From: Echinometra lucunter
Lineage: Eukaryota; Echinodermata; Echinoidea; Camarodonta; Echinometridae
Assembly (NCBI GenBank): GCA_029962745.1
Contig: CM057171.1
Span: 3,754,682-3,818,681 of the forward strand
Reading direction: 5' to 3'
DNA length: 64,000 bases
The notes under the pieces were generated by a model. It ran no database searches. It was not told the DNA's origin and saw nothing but the letters and a program-made list of their open reading frames with translations. The position numbers and the translations under genes were made by a program. The number at the start of each line of letters is the position of its first letter. Within the stretch, counting starts at the first letter, position 1. Positions 12,765-23,429 of the stretch are shown in pieces.

Positions 12765-13231
12765 TATAGACAAGTCAGTGTGTTTACATCTCAAAACAAA
12801 AGATGGCGCAAGAGTGGCTCGCTCTGAGTTGCAATCAATCTCTGTCATTCATCAGTTAAGTATTTTCAGGTGTATTACCTCTCCAATTCTTGATGATATA
12901 AGCAAATAAAAACATTTCAAGGGGGGGGGGGGGGGGAGCACTGATTCGGCCATCTTGGATCCACCCCTGAAACACAATGAGCCAAAACTAGAACCTTCGG
13001 AATGCACTTAAAAAGTTAAGTTTTCCAAGGTTTTTAGTTTTAGTATACAAAGTTTGTGAATATTCAATGAACGTTGAAAAGAATGGGTTTTCGTGATGAA
13101 AGAATCAAGACTGCTTCACTAATGTATTCAAATTTATGTATGTTTCTCTCAAAAACCCTTATACCAACATTCAGTTTGCATACATTAGTTGTTACTATGT
13201 CGGGCAACGAAAATTTTTGTTCAACAACTTT

Positions 13232-13590
13232 CAGTGGCGGCGATTTCATGTAGCGAGTGGGGGGAGGGGGGGGGGGGGTTGGGACAGAAAAACCGAAGGT
13301 CATCGCCGAAAATCTGTTTGGAGAAGTGGAAGGGGGAACGATCGTTTAAAGTGCGAGCGAGCGAAATGAGCGAATTAAAACTATAACGGCAAAAGATACT
13401 GAAAGAAGCCTCATTTTGCCATCAAAATACACTCTAGGCCTAAGTGGTCCACCGAAATTTGGTTACTCAAAACACTATATTAAGATTTAAAAATCGAAGG
13501 GAACGATCGATCCCCCCACAAATAATCGAAGGGGGGACACGTCCCCCTCCCACCCCCCCCCCCTCCCCTCCCAGGGATCGCCGCCTTCGA
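13232..13590. mobile_element. Poly-G type inverted-repeat element
   Basis: The left end is CAGTGGCGGCGATTTC followed by a G run at 13260-13278; the right end, C-rich tracts then GGGATCGCCGCC. The ends pair over GGCGGCGAT. ACAACT occurs close to both ends and may be a target duplication. The interior has GTGCGAGCGAGCGAAATGAGCG. Confidence 0.6.
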
Positions 13591-14744
13591 CAACTATGCA
13601 TAAAATTAGTTAATCGGTCTATTCCCACCACGTCACAGCTCATACCCCGCAAAAACTCGTCATCACCTTCGTCTCAGAGAGAATGCGGCCTTCAGGGTTT
13701 GCATGTTTGGTACCTAAGTGCATCATACATGAGAGCAACTCCGGAGGAAGATCGGGGCGAGGATTGACTCTGTTTCATTTGTTGGCTGTTAGATGAAATG
13801 ACTGAACTTGTAAAATGAGGTAAAGTATGCAAATTTTCTGTGATATACTTAAGTTGATAACAGGAGAGTATCCTTATCATTCGGATTTGGTATTTGGGTA
13901 ATACTTGACATTGCTTAAGATGTTCACACCCCGCTATCCAACCCTAATTAACCATTGCCGGTATGTGTTCGTATAGGGATTCGTACGCGATGCATTTTGC
14001 CTGGAAGAGGAGAAGGTGGAGAGGAGCTGCACGAATTTCATCTCGGGGAGCTCGGCGGTCATCACAACATGCGGAGCGCACCGATAGTCACAGTGGGTAC
14101 AGAGATAATAATGGATCAGATGTGACTGTGATGTGAATGAAGAGTAGCAGTGATGGATCTTGTGTACACTTATAGTATTTTGAAAAATTTTCAGTAAATT
14201 TTAGTCTTGAAAAAAAAAATTGGGGGGGGGGGGGGAGGGGCACAAGGAACAATTGTCTATGTAAATCCCAAACAGGGTGATGATTTTTCTGTACAAAAAA
14301 TACACAAGAAATAGTTTGACCTGTTTCATACTGAGCTGCATGTCAAAACCTACAAATTGAGGTACCGACAACCTTTCAGTTGTAAGTAATATGAAAGTTA
14401 TAGCTATAAAAAAAACTCTTTGTTATGTACTATAAATCCCATTGAAGCACTTCTCATCTGTTTGTGTGAATTGGTCTATGGGGGGGGGGGGACATTTGCT
14501 CCACTGCCCCATGCGAATGGCCATGGTGCTACCTACTAGTAATTGTTGGAAAGCCCCTATTCCCCTTGAGGATTTTTTAACTTGATGGAGTGATGTGACT
14601 GTTCTAGACAGTGTACCTTCTGATTGATAGATAGGCCTACATACATTTTCGAGAGATTAATGCTGTTCTTGGCTTTCATTTATAAGAAATTTTTCTCTCT
14701 GTAAGTATGTATCTCCTGTAGCGATATCATTCTTGTCATTACAG
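13591..14744. other. No gene recognised; poly-G tracts
   Basis: G runs occur at about 14221-14236 and 14479-14490. A GC-richer patch at 13975-14100 (AAGAGGAGAAGGTGGAGAGG and following) could be a 5' untranslated exon of the gene starting at 14745, but no splice donor can be assigned. Confidence 0.4.
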
Positions 14745-14898
14745 GAATTTGAATTTAATCAGAGATGATTGCTGTAGAGAAGTTTCAGTTGATTGGATGG
14801 GCTACACTTGCACAAGCAGGTCGAGGACTGATCAAAAATGTGATTCATGGTGAGCTGAGAAGAGCTTTATCATCAGGTCTTGATAGTATTGGCTGCAT
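14745..14898 (+). CDS. Unknown gene, putative first coding exon (ATG at 14765)
   Basis: I do not recognise this gene. The exon follows the acceptor TCTTGTCATTACAG and ends at the donor GCAT|GTAAGT. An in-frame TAA lies just upstream of the ATG at 14765, so bases 14745-14764 would be 5' UTR. The 44 codons read MIAVEKFQLIGWATLAQAG, then GLIKNVIHGELRRALSSGLD and SIGC, a plausible amphipathic, mildly basic N-terminus with no signal peptide. It ends with two bases (AT) of the next codon, which the exon at 17169 completes in frame. Three consecutive phase-compatible exons with good splice sites make this better than chance, but no homologue is known to me and no transcript is visible. It could also be a decayed or repeat-derived segment. 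Confidence 0.5.
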
Positions 14899-15120
14899 GT
14901 AAGTATCCTTTAAAGTTAAGAAGTGGTTACAACAAGGGTTGAAAAAAGGGATGTTATGAGAACATACAATAGATTTGATAATTTCTTCTTTATCCAAAAT
15001 TTCTTCTTTATCCAAAATATGTTTAGCTGGATCTGACTTGAGAATGATGGTTACCTAATAATGGATTTGGAAGAGTTACTTATTAGAGTTTCATTAATAA
15101 TGTTGATGGTAAATATATTC

Positions 15121-15760
15121 AGGTAATGATGATGATGATGCTATTACTGAAAGTGATGGTGATGGTGGTGGTGGTGATGATGACCATGAGGATAAGTGGT
15201 TATGGTGATGGAAGTAGTAATGTTGAAAAAGTTTGTAAAAAGTGGATACAACAATGGTTACTCATGATGTTTGTGAGGATAGTGGTCATGACAGTGGTAA
15301 CAATGATGGTGGTCATGGTGGTGATGATGATGGTGATGATGATCCTACTGTTGCTGATGATGTTTGTGAGGAGAGTGGTCATGACAGTGGTAACGATGGT
15401 GGTCATGGTGATGATGGTGATATGGTAATGATGCCACTGCTGATGATGTGGGTGAGGAGAGTGGTCATGGCAGTGGTAACAATGATGGTGGTCATGGAGA
15501 TGGTGGAGATGATGACACTTCTCATGATGTTTGTGAGGAGAGTGGTCATGACAGTGGTAACAATCATGGTGGTCATGGTGGTCATGATGTAGATGATGAT
15601 ACCACTGCTCGTGATGATGTTTGTTAGGATTGTGGTTAGAGATGGGGGGTAACAATGATGGTGGTCATGGTAGTGATGGTGATGGTAATCATGATTATGG
15701 TGGCACTGCCTTTGATATTTGTGATGGTTGTTGATAGTGTTAGAGTTAATGATTGGAAAT
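15121..15760 (+). repeat. GAT-rich minisatellite, unit about 80-92 bp
   Basis: Five units start with GATGATGTTTGTGAGGA or CATGATGTTTGTGAGGA (about 15265, 15357, 15444, 15524 and 15612) and contain GTGGTCATGACAGTGGTAAC. The unit lengths are not multiples of three, so the HDVC/SGHDSGN-like reading frame does not persist. It sits in the first intron of the candidate gene. A CTGAA tail and an (AAG) patch follow at 15790-15880. Confidence 0.85.
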
Positions 15761-16360
15761 GAAGATGTGTATGATTGATCGAAAACAGTGAATAAAACTG
15801 AACTGAACTGAACTGAATAATGATTGAGGAGAAGCAGGAGGAGTGGAGGAGAAAAGAAGAAGAAGAAGAAGAAGAAGAAGATGATGATGATAACTGTTGA
15901 GATAATATGACAGTTCAGTCAAGTTCCTAGTTACCGACATTGTTCAAACACTCTCAGGAAGTGTTTTTTATCCCAGTCTTGGTGTTGATGCTGTTCATTT
16001 GTGTTTACTGAAGAAGTGATGTGGGTAGACTTGTTTTCATTGGTTTCATAATGGGAGCATTCGAGCTAATTTGTTAGAAATCATCAATCTGCTGTCTTTA
16101 CATCCAGAAACTTTGGAGAGCAATTATTTTGTTTTTATTTTTTTTTTTGTAATGAAAATTACAAGCTTTTTAGAGACAGTGAAATTGTGGATTATGATTC
16201 TCTATTGGGAATTAGTACATATTTATAAATGAAGCATATTCCAATTTGGGGGATATAACTTATGAGCCAGGGTATCACATGAAAATTCAAAGAGTATTTT
16301 GGAAGGGCTGTCTACACAAAATTTGCAAGATTTTTACGTTACTGAAAAGACAGGTACTAA

Positions 16361-17007
16361 TTAACCCTAATACTCCCGGGGTATTTCAAAGCTTGTTATT
16401 ACGGGGGGGGGGGCATTATGGCCCCCCCTGAGATCTCGGCCATGGGTCGCCCGATTGCCTCAAAAATTTGCACAAGGGTCAAGAATTATGTAATCTACAA
16501 AGTTATATATCTAAATTTACGAAAGTCCTTTTTTTTTTTTTAAATTAATTAATTTATGCTAATTTATGTGGGAAATCATAGATTTTGATATTTCTCACTA
16601 AATAAAGCCTTAGGAATAGCAATTTTTGGTACAAATGTCTTTCATAACTCCCTCATCAATTCCTGAAAGAAAAAGATAGGTTGTGGTAATTATTTACACT
16701 ATTTGAAACAATGATGATACTTACTAGAAAAGTATTTACATAAATTGGAAAAGCTCCTGATTTTGTCCATAAGGTTATACACAGTCATATAGAGAAATAG
16801 CGAAATTTCAGTGACATGTGTTCGGTAAACGTAATCTGACACCCGCATGGTAGGTCCGATCGCCATAAATTTGATATTAAAATGTGCGGGAAGGATCAGA
16901 GAAAAAAGTCATGAAATTTTGTTTCGAAATTTTGAGGTGTTAGGAAGCACCGACAAAAATTCGACAGGGGGGCTATAATGCCCCCCCCCCCGGAGTATTA
17001 GGGTTAA
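16361..17007. mobile_element. PiggyBac-like MITE, TTAA-flanked
   Basis: Ends are TTAA|CCCTAATACTCCCGG and CCGGAGTATTAGGG|TTAA. TTAA target duplication plus a terminus starting CCC fits the piggyBac superfamily. Length 647 bp, with G/C runs just inside both ends and no coding sequence. It lies in the first intron of the candidate gene. Confidence 0.8.
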
Positions 17008-17168
17008 ACAAGACCCCTGAAATTTTGCAGAAAATGACTCTGAAGATACTTCAAAGATTAGGAATATAGTCATGTATGTGAATTATATCTTGCAGTATAA
17101 ATGTGGCTGTGTACATTTTATTTGCAGTTTACATAAATGAAAGAATCTTGTCTTTGCCCTTATTGCAG

Positions 17169-17317
17169 ACCTCTAATACATCCAAAACCTCAATATAAGG
17201 GGCTGATGCATTTTACCCCAGTGCATGGGAGAAACCAAAAGCTGGAGAAGGTGAAGATGGAAAACAGAATATCTCTCCTTTTTCCTGTTTCTGTCAGGAT
17301 GGGCTGGCAAAACACTA
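17169..17317 (+). CDS. Unknown gene, putative second coding exon
   Basis: The acceptor is CCTTATTGCAG and the donor ACTA|GTGAGT. One base completes the isoleucine codon left by the exon at 14898, followed by 49 codons reading PLIHPKPQYKGLMHFTPVHG, RNQKLEKVKMENRISLLFPV and SVRMGWQNT, then one spare base. The composition (K, R, H, P and aromatic residues, no low complexity) looks like real protein. The stretch HPKPQYKGLMHF resembles the short proline/tyrosine motifs of small structural or ciliary proteins, but that is only a resemblance. The intron before it holds a GAT minisatellite and a TTAA-flanked MITE. Confidence 0.5.
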
Positions 17318-18034
17318 GTGAGTATATAAACAATAAGATATGGTGATCTGAAGTAACTTTAGGAAGCATTTTGTGGTTGTATTCTGACATTTCACAAAAT
17401 GCTTTAAGATCACCCCTGTGTAAATCGATGTCAACAAAGAACACAACCTCCAACATCGCGAGTTCACCTACACCCAGTAGTCTCGGCCAGAGGCGTAGAG
17501 TGGTACAGCATTGCACTCTCGCACGTACTCTACTTGTGCTCCGATACCAATGGGTTTAGGTCAACTTACATTGTTGAAGGTCATCTATTGAAATTGAAAT
17601 TAATCATCCAGCAAAATCAACAACAAGGTAGGGGGTCTCATATCACTCAAAAGTCTTTTTTTTTTTTTTTTTTTTAGTTTGAAAAATAGAGTTTTGTTTC
17701 TAATATCACAGTTAAATCTGTTGGCCTACTGGCCAACTTGGAAGATAGTCTGCAGGGCTAACCGGGCATGAGAAAAGGTGATTTGGTGGCATAATATTTC
17801 TTTGTTGGAATCTACAGAGGGACCCATCACAAAGCATTTTGTAAAATGTAATATAACCATTAAATGCTTCTTACAGCTTATCTGAAATAGGAGAAAGCCA
17901 GGATTGTAAAATAGAGGGAGGAGAAGCAATTTTTTCTTGTCTTGAATCTTATACTGGCTTGAGAAGGAGGTTGATGCCAGTTGGACAATTTTTAGACACC
18001 ATTTCTTTTTTTCTCTTTGTTGTCGCTTCTACAG

Positions 18035-18080
18035 ATACGACAATCTCCAGCTGGAATGAAAATAATGAAATTAATATGAG
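18035..18080 (+). CDS. Unknown gene, putative third coding exon (gene incomplete)
   Basis: This 46-base micro-exon follows a strong polypyrimidine tract and acceptor (GTCGCTTCTACAG) and ends at the donor GAG|GTGAGT. Two bases complete an asparagine codon, then it reads TTISSWNENNEINM with two bases of a further codon. Phase agrees on the left side. The continuation was not found: immediately downstream are a ten-copy satellite and a 500-base gap. Being short, it is individually weak evidence. Confidence 0.42.
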
Positions 18081-18393
18081 GTGAGTATTTTCTTTTGCAG
18101 CTGACATGGACAAGGAAAACATGTAATACAATACAACAAATTCTTATATATTATAAGTTATAATTAAATTAAATGAAATATTACTGCATGGCGATTCTTG
18201 ACTCAAATTTTTGTAATATGAAGATTATCCTATACAGAATCAGTTTTCATTACTTTTCGGTGTCCATTGTGATATAGACTTTACATATTTATGAATCTTT
18301 CCTAAAGCTATTGATAAGTGAAATAATCTCAAAAGAAAATACATTTCAATTCAATTCAGTTAGGTTTATTTACACATATCCCAGCAAAAGTCT

Positions 18394-19843
18394 GAAGACT
18401 CAAAATCTGAGTTCATATAGTTTAATTATGAGAGAACATAGTGCAACCCTCTTGTAGAACTGGAATTGTGTCCAGTTGGTATGATTTCTCTGTGGCTGTA
18501 ATCAGGGACTGCTCTACAGGGATGGGGGGGGGGGGATGGAGACTCAAAATCTGAGTTCATATAGTTTAATTATGAGAGGATATAGTGCAACCCTCTTGTA
18601 GAACTGGAATTGTGTCCAGTTGGTATGATTTCTCTGTGGCTCTAATCAGGGACTGCTCTACAGGGATGGGGGGGGGGGGGGGGGATGAAGACTCAAAATC
18701 TGAGTTCATATAGTTTAATTATGAGAGGATATAGTGCAACCCTCTTGTAGAACTGGAATTGTGTCCAGTTGGTATGATTTCTCTGTGGCTCTAATCAGGG
18801 ACTGCTCTACAGGGATGGGGGGGGGGGGATGAAGACTCAAAATCTGAGTTCATATAGTTTAATTATGAGAGAACATAGTGCAACCCTCTTGTAGAACTGG
18901 AATTGTGTCCAGTTGGTATGATTTCTCTGTGGCTCTAATCAGGGACTGCTCTACAGGGATGGGGGGGGGGGGGATGAAGACTCAAAATCTGAGTTCATAT
19001 AGTTTAATTATGAGAGGACATAGTGCAACCCTCATGTAGAACTGGAATTGTGTCCAGTTGGTATGATTTCTCTGTGGCTCTAATCAGGGACTGCTCTACA
19101 GGGATGGGGGGGGGGGGGATGAAGACTCAAAATCTGAGTTCATATAGTTTAATTATGAGAGGACATAGTGCAACCCTCATGTAGAACTGGAATTGTGTCC
19201 AGTTGGTATGATTTCTCTGTGGCTCTAATCAGGGACTGCTCTACAGGGATGGGGGGGGGGGGATGAAGACTCAAAATCTGAGTTCATATAGTTTAATTAT
19301 GAGAGGACATAGTGCAACCCTCATGTAGAACTGGAATTGTGTCCAGTTGGTATGATTTCTCTGTGGCTCTAATCAGGGACTGCTCTACAGGGATGGGGGG
19401 GGGGGGATGAAGACTCAAAATCTGAGTTCATATAGTTTAATTATGAGAGGACATAGTGCAACCCTCATGTAGAACTGGAATTGTGTCCAGTTGGTATGAT
19501 TTCTCTGTGGCTCTAATCAGGGACTGCTCTACAGGGATGGGGGGGGGGGGGGATGAAGACTCAAAATCTGAGTTCATATAGTTTAATTATGAGAGGACAT
19601 AGTGCAACCCTCATGTAGAACTGGAATTGTGTCCAGTTGGTATGATTTCTCTGTGGCTCTAATCAGGGACTGCTCTACAGGGATGGGGGGGGGGGGGGAT
19701 GAAGACTCAAAATCTGAGTTCATATAGTTTAATTATGAGAGGACATAGTGCAACCCTCTTGTAGAACTGGAATTGTGTCCAGTTGGTATGATTTCTCTGT
19801 GGCTCTAATCAGGGACTGCTCTACAGGGATGGGGGGGGGGATG
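18394..19843. repeat. Ten-copy tandem satellite, unit about 144-149 bp with internal G run
   Basis: Units begin GACTCAAAATCTGAGTTC at 18397, 18541, 18690, 18834, 18979, 19124, 19268, 19412, 19558 and 19704. They are almost identical; most length change is in the run GGGATG(G)n. Variation at single sites (AGAACATAG / AGGATATAG / AGGACATAG; CCTCTTG / CCTCATG) groups neighbouring units, as expected from unequal crossing-over. Confidence 0.96.
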
Positions 19844-20058
19844 ACAGCCTCTCATGATTTTCAAGTGATCAAAACTTAAAGAGGAAAAAAAGAAATAATA
19901 GGAAGCAGAAGAAAGAAGAATATGGGGAAATAGAGGGCTGTGTCATGAAACTATATAATATACCTGTAATACCAGATTTGTTCACTTCAAATGTAAATAA
20001 ACGCACCTATCTGCCATCTTGCCCCCTATCAAAATACTGTGGTGCCGCCCCTGGCCCC
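19844..20058 (+). mobile_element. Poly-G element copy joined to the satellite
   Basis: After the last G run the text (TTTTCAAGTGATCAAAA ... TTTGTTCACTTCAAATG ... GCCCCCTATCAAAATAC ... GTGCCGCCCC) matches the elements at 27072-27299 (inverted) and 28551-28803. Its usual 5' end (GGGGCGGCGCTACAGG) is replaced by the satellite unit end TGCTCTACAGGGATGGGG. Confidence 0.75.
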
Positions 20059-20107
20059 TATCATGGGTAGGCTTCTTTACTATGGAGAGGATAGTTGGGA
20101 TATAATT

Positions 20108-20322
20108 AGAAATGGCAGTCACGTAGTCTGCCTTGCTTTGAAGTCTTGGTCCTGTTCACTTTGGCTTGAAGGCAAAGGATTGCAGTGCCAAGGAAGTTGA
20201 TGCTTTCTGCTGTAATTATTTCGCTGTTTCTTGTCACAATGACATTGTCACCTTGTCTGGTTAATGCTCGGCACTTCTGTGGCCTCCTTGCTTGCTGATG
20301 AGGGGTTCCTACTCCTGTTAGA
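20108..20322 (-). CDS. Possible terminal exon or element-derived coding fragment
   Basis: On the minus strand an acceptor-like CTCTAACAG (next to the gap at 20331) is followed by about 70 open codons ending in TAA. They include GTPHQQARRPQKCRALTRQG, then DNVIVTRNSEIITAESINFL and a basic C-terminus. The composition is protein-like rather than low complexity. I recognise no domain. It may be the last exon of a minus-strand gene whose upstream part is in the gap, or a fragment of a mobile element. Confidence 0.3.
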
Positions 20323-20330
20323 GAGCAAAA

Positions 20331-20830
20331 NNNNNNNNNNNNNNNNNNNNNNNNNNNNNNNNNNNNNNNNNNNNNNNNNNNNNNNNNNNNNNNNNNNNNN
20401 NNNNNNNNNNNNNNNNNNNNNNNNNNNNNNNNNNNNNNNNNNNNNNNNNNNNNNNNNNNNNNNNNNNNNNNNNNNNNNNNNNNNNNNNNNNNNNNNNNNN
20501 NNNNNNNNNNNNNNNNNNNNNNNNNNNNNNNNNNNNNNNNNNNNNNNNNNNNNNNNNNNNNNNNNNNNNNNNNNNNNNNNNNNNNNNNNNNNNNNNNNNN
20601 NNNNNNNNNNNNNNNNNNNNNNNNNNNNNNNNNNNNNNNNNNNNNNNNNNNNNNNNNNNNNNNNNNNNNNNNNNNNNNNNNNNNNNNNNNNNNNNNNNNN
20701 NNNNNNNNNNNNNNNNNNNNNNNNNNNNNNNNNNNNNNNNNNNNNNNNNNNNNNNNNNNNNNNNNNNNNNNNNNNNNNNNNNNNNNNNNNNNNNNNNNNN
20801 NNNNNNNNNNNNNNNNNNNNNNNNNNNNNN
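20331..20830. other. Assembly gap (500 N)
   Basis: Exactly 500 unknown bases. It could hide the next exon of either candidate gene nearby. Confidence 1.
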
Positions 20831-20886
20831 TCACTTTCATTGAAAATGTTACCATACAAATATGTTTGTAAAGGTTTACTAGTAAC

Positions 20887-21258
20887 ATTGGCGTAAATCC
20901 TGGGGGATGGGGGATATATCCCCCCCCCCCCCCACATGCACCCACACACTTTTCAAGGAAGGAATGATATTTTAATTAACCAGTTAGTAAACTTTTTGCT
21001 AATCTGTCATAAACGACTATCATATTTTAGAATTTTTATTTGAAAATGTGATTAAAAACCAGAAAAGTGGTTATTTTTGGCTTGCTCGCTTCGCTCGCTC
21101 GCAAAATAAAAAGCTGAAATGTGTGTAAGAGGGTCCGTACGGGTGGATGAGGGTGTGTGTTTATACTTAAGTGTGGGTTCTACAGAAATAAAATCAGAAG
21201 AAAGGTCGATCACCTCCCCCCCCCCCCCCGCTTCCTCAAAGCGGATTTATGCCGGTGG
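20887..21258. mobile_element. Poly-G type inverted-repeat element
   Basis: The left end is CATTGGCGTAAATCCTGGGG; the right end, C run then GCGGATTTATGCCGGTGG. The ends pair over GGCRTAAATCC. The interior contains GCTTGCTCGCTTCGCTCGC, the hairpin word found in several of these elements. Confidence 0.65.
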
Positions 21259-21345
21259 ATAGTAATAATGATATTGATAATAATAATCAGATAGATTTAT
21301 ATAGCGCAGTTCCTATATCAATATACTCTACTACGCTGTGATATG
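21259..21345 (-). mobile_element. 3' tail of a SINE (family of 22723-23062)
   Basis: On the minus strand it ends GCGCTATATAAATCTATC followed by a degenerate (ATT)n tail. The same GCGCTATATAAAT-(ATT)n end occurs in the SINE at 22723-23062. The 5' part is missing. Confidence 0.6.
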
Positions 21346-21529
21346 TAAATCTATAATATGCCTAGGGATGTAACGGAGCTCCCAACAATGCCACTGCTTA
21401 AAAACACTACGATAAAAAACTATTCCGGTTATCAAAAACTTCTGAAAAATTTGAAGTCTTCAACAAAATCATTTGGAGTAACAGATGGGGCTTATTTTCA
21501 GCAGCGGGGTAATGAGCCAAAATATTTTT

Positions 21530-21800
21530 TTTTTTTTTTTTGGGGGGGGGGGGGGGGGCTCAATCTTTGCGAGGAGGAGTGTAGCGACCTAGCCGGGGTA
21601 CCCCCCCCCCCCTCCCTTCACGATACGGAGCTTTTTCGCCGGATGGGGAGTTTTCCCCCTCCCGCGCGAAGCGCGGAAGCCCCGACGTTTCTTTGAATTG
21701 TTCCTTGTCTGCTCCCGCTTTTTTTCCTTCTACTTTTTTCTTTCTTTTTTGTTGGCGTTTTGGAGGGGGTGACCGCCCCCATCGCCCCGACCCCTTGGCT
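21530..21800. repeat. G/C-run rich repeat remnant
   Basis: A T run, a G run of about 18, a C run, then CCGCGCGAAGCGCGG (a hairpin) and a C-rich end CCCCTTGGCTACGC. It looks like a member of the poly-G element group, but its left end is not clear. Confidence 0.4.
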
Positions 21801-22139
21801 ACGCAAATGCTCCCATGGTAAAGGAGTTTTTGCAGTATTGATGGTTTGCAACTCTGTAAAAGAACACTATTTGGCACTACAAACTTAAAGACCATGTCTA
21901 GATTTGGTAAATCTAAGAATATTCATTTTCAAAGTATGAATCCATTGTCAGATAAACAGATAAAACCAAGTGTTATATCATAAAACACATTAGTATTGAT
22001 ATTATGCGTGTTTTCTGCCTTGCTATGCATGCTATTTGGGAAATTGTGAATGCGTTACTTAACAACAGAAAGGGAGTCTAGGGAGAAGTAATGAAATCCC
22101 CCCCCCCCCCCCCCCTCCAGTACGCCAGTACCCGTCAGG

Positions 22140-22710
22140 TAATTCAGCTTTCTTAAATAAATCCCTCAACTGCTCCACTTTTACACCAGATTAGTGATCC
22201 TTACATAAATTCTTATTTTCCCCATAGCGCTCTTTTCCCTTCTGACAAGTGAGTCCTTGTTACTTCTAATGAATCTCCCTATCCTTATAAGGTATAAGTG
22301 CCCGATTTTGACTGCGCATTTTTTTCGTTCTAAAAGTGCATTCTCCTTTACATCTCTGATAAGTTCCCTCTTTCCATTTGGGCAGGTTCCCCATTCGAAA
22401 TCGAATACATGCCCCAATTTACTTTTGATGAATTGCTCCTTTTCCTGGCTAGTAAATTATGTCCCATTCCTCCTGTAAATTCGCTATAAGTGCCCAATAG
22501 TGCCCTTTTGTTAGCTGATAAGTTACCACATGTATACCTTTTCCATTCTGGCATTACTCCCTTTTTGAAATTTGGTAAACACTTAGCTTTCTAGTAAGTG
22601 CCATTTCACCACCATTAAACCTGACAAGTGCCCCTTTTTATTTCTTATGAGCGTCCAAGTTTATTGTAAGTGCCCCTTTTCGCTTTTGAGTATTGCCATT
22701 CCTTTTCGAT
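22140..22710. repeat. Degenerate quasi-repeat with AAGTGCCC words
   Basis: ATAAGTGCCC, GATAAGTTCCC, TAAGTGCCCAATAG, AAGTGCCATTT, CAAGTGCCCC and TAAGTGCCCCTTTT recur at uneven 30-60 base steps. No coding sense is seen. Confidence 0.4.
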
Positions 22711-22722
22711 AAGTGCTTCTTA

Positions 22723-22810
<88 letters not shown>

Positions 22811-23062
22811 TGCAACATTTATATAGCGCTTAATACAAATGTTTCTAAGCGCTGCATATCATTACCCCGGCTTTAGCACGGCTGCCCTGATCAGGCGCTC
22901 GAGCATTCAAGGAATTTCTTCCTACCGGGTACCCATTTACTACACCTGGGTGGAGGGTGACAAATGTAGATAAACGTCTTGCCAAAGGACGCGAGTGCAG
23001 CGATGGGATTTGAACCCCGGACCCTGTGGTTCAAAGTCCGGAGACTTATCCACTGATCCACA
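22723..23062 (-). mobile_element. Full-length tRNA-derived SINE with (ATT)n tail
   Basis: On the minus strand: a tRNA-like head (A-box region TGGATCAGTGGATAAGTC, B box GGGTTCAAATCCC), a central body (GCCAAGACG..., then CACCCAGGTGTAGTAAATGG and AGCCGTGCTAAAGCCGGGGT), then AAGCGCTATATAAATG and a long (ATT)n tail occupying 22723-22810. The body sequence is of a type seen in many marine invertebrate SINEs. Confidence 0.85.
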
Positions 23063-23429
23063 ACACCTCTGATGCACGTTCCTTTTTCGTCCTTATTGTG
23101 TCATTTCCCCTCTTTTAACTATTCCTTTTCTCATTTGGTAATGTGTATAGCTCCGAAGAATCAGAGAAGTTTCGTTTCATATAGGCCTAATAACAGAATA
23201 TCTTGCTCTTGATACGACTACAGGGTGAAACCGTGAATGGAGCAGGAGGCCCGCAGGAGGAGGCAAGAGCTGGGGATGCAACGAACAAAACTTTTCTAAG
23301 ATCGTTCATTGCCCCTAAATTGCAGCAATGGAAATATTTTCATTTTTCCCCAAAGTTCGCTTGCACTTACTTATTACAACTCACGCTGACATATAACCAA
23401 TGTTGTAACGATAATCATAAATTCTTATT

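Noticed and set aside
15242..15592. Repeated HDVCEDSGHDSGN-like peptide
   Set aside because: The repeat unit is not a multiple of three and the frame is lost after two units, so it is a minisatellite, not a protein.
18394..19843. CRISPR array
   Set aside because: Whole units repeat with no variable spacers, and the context is a eukaryotic genome.
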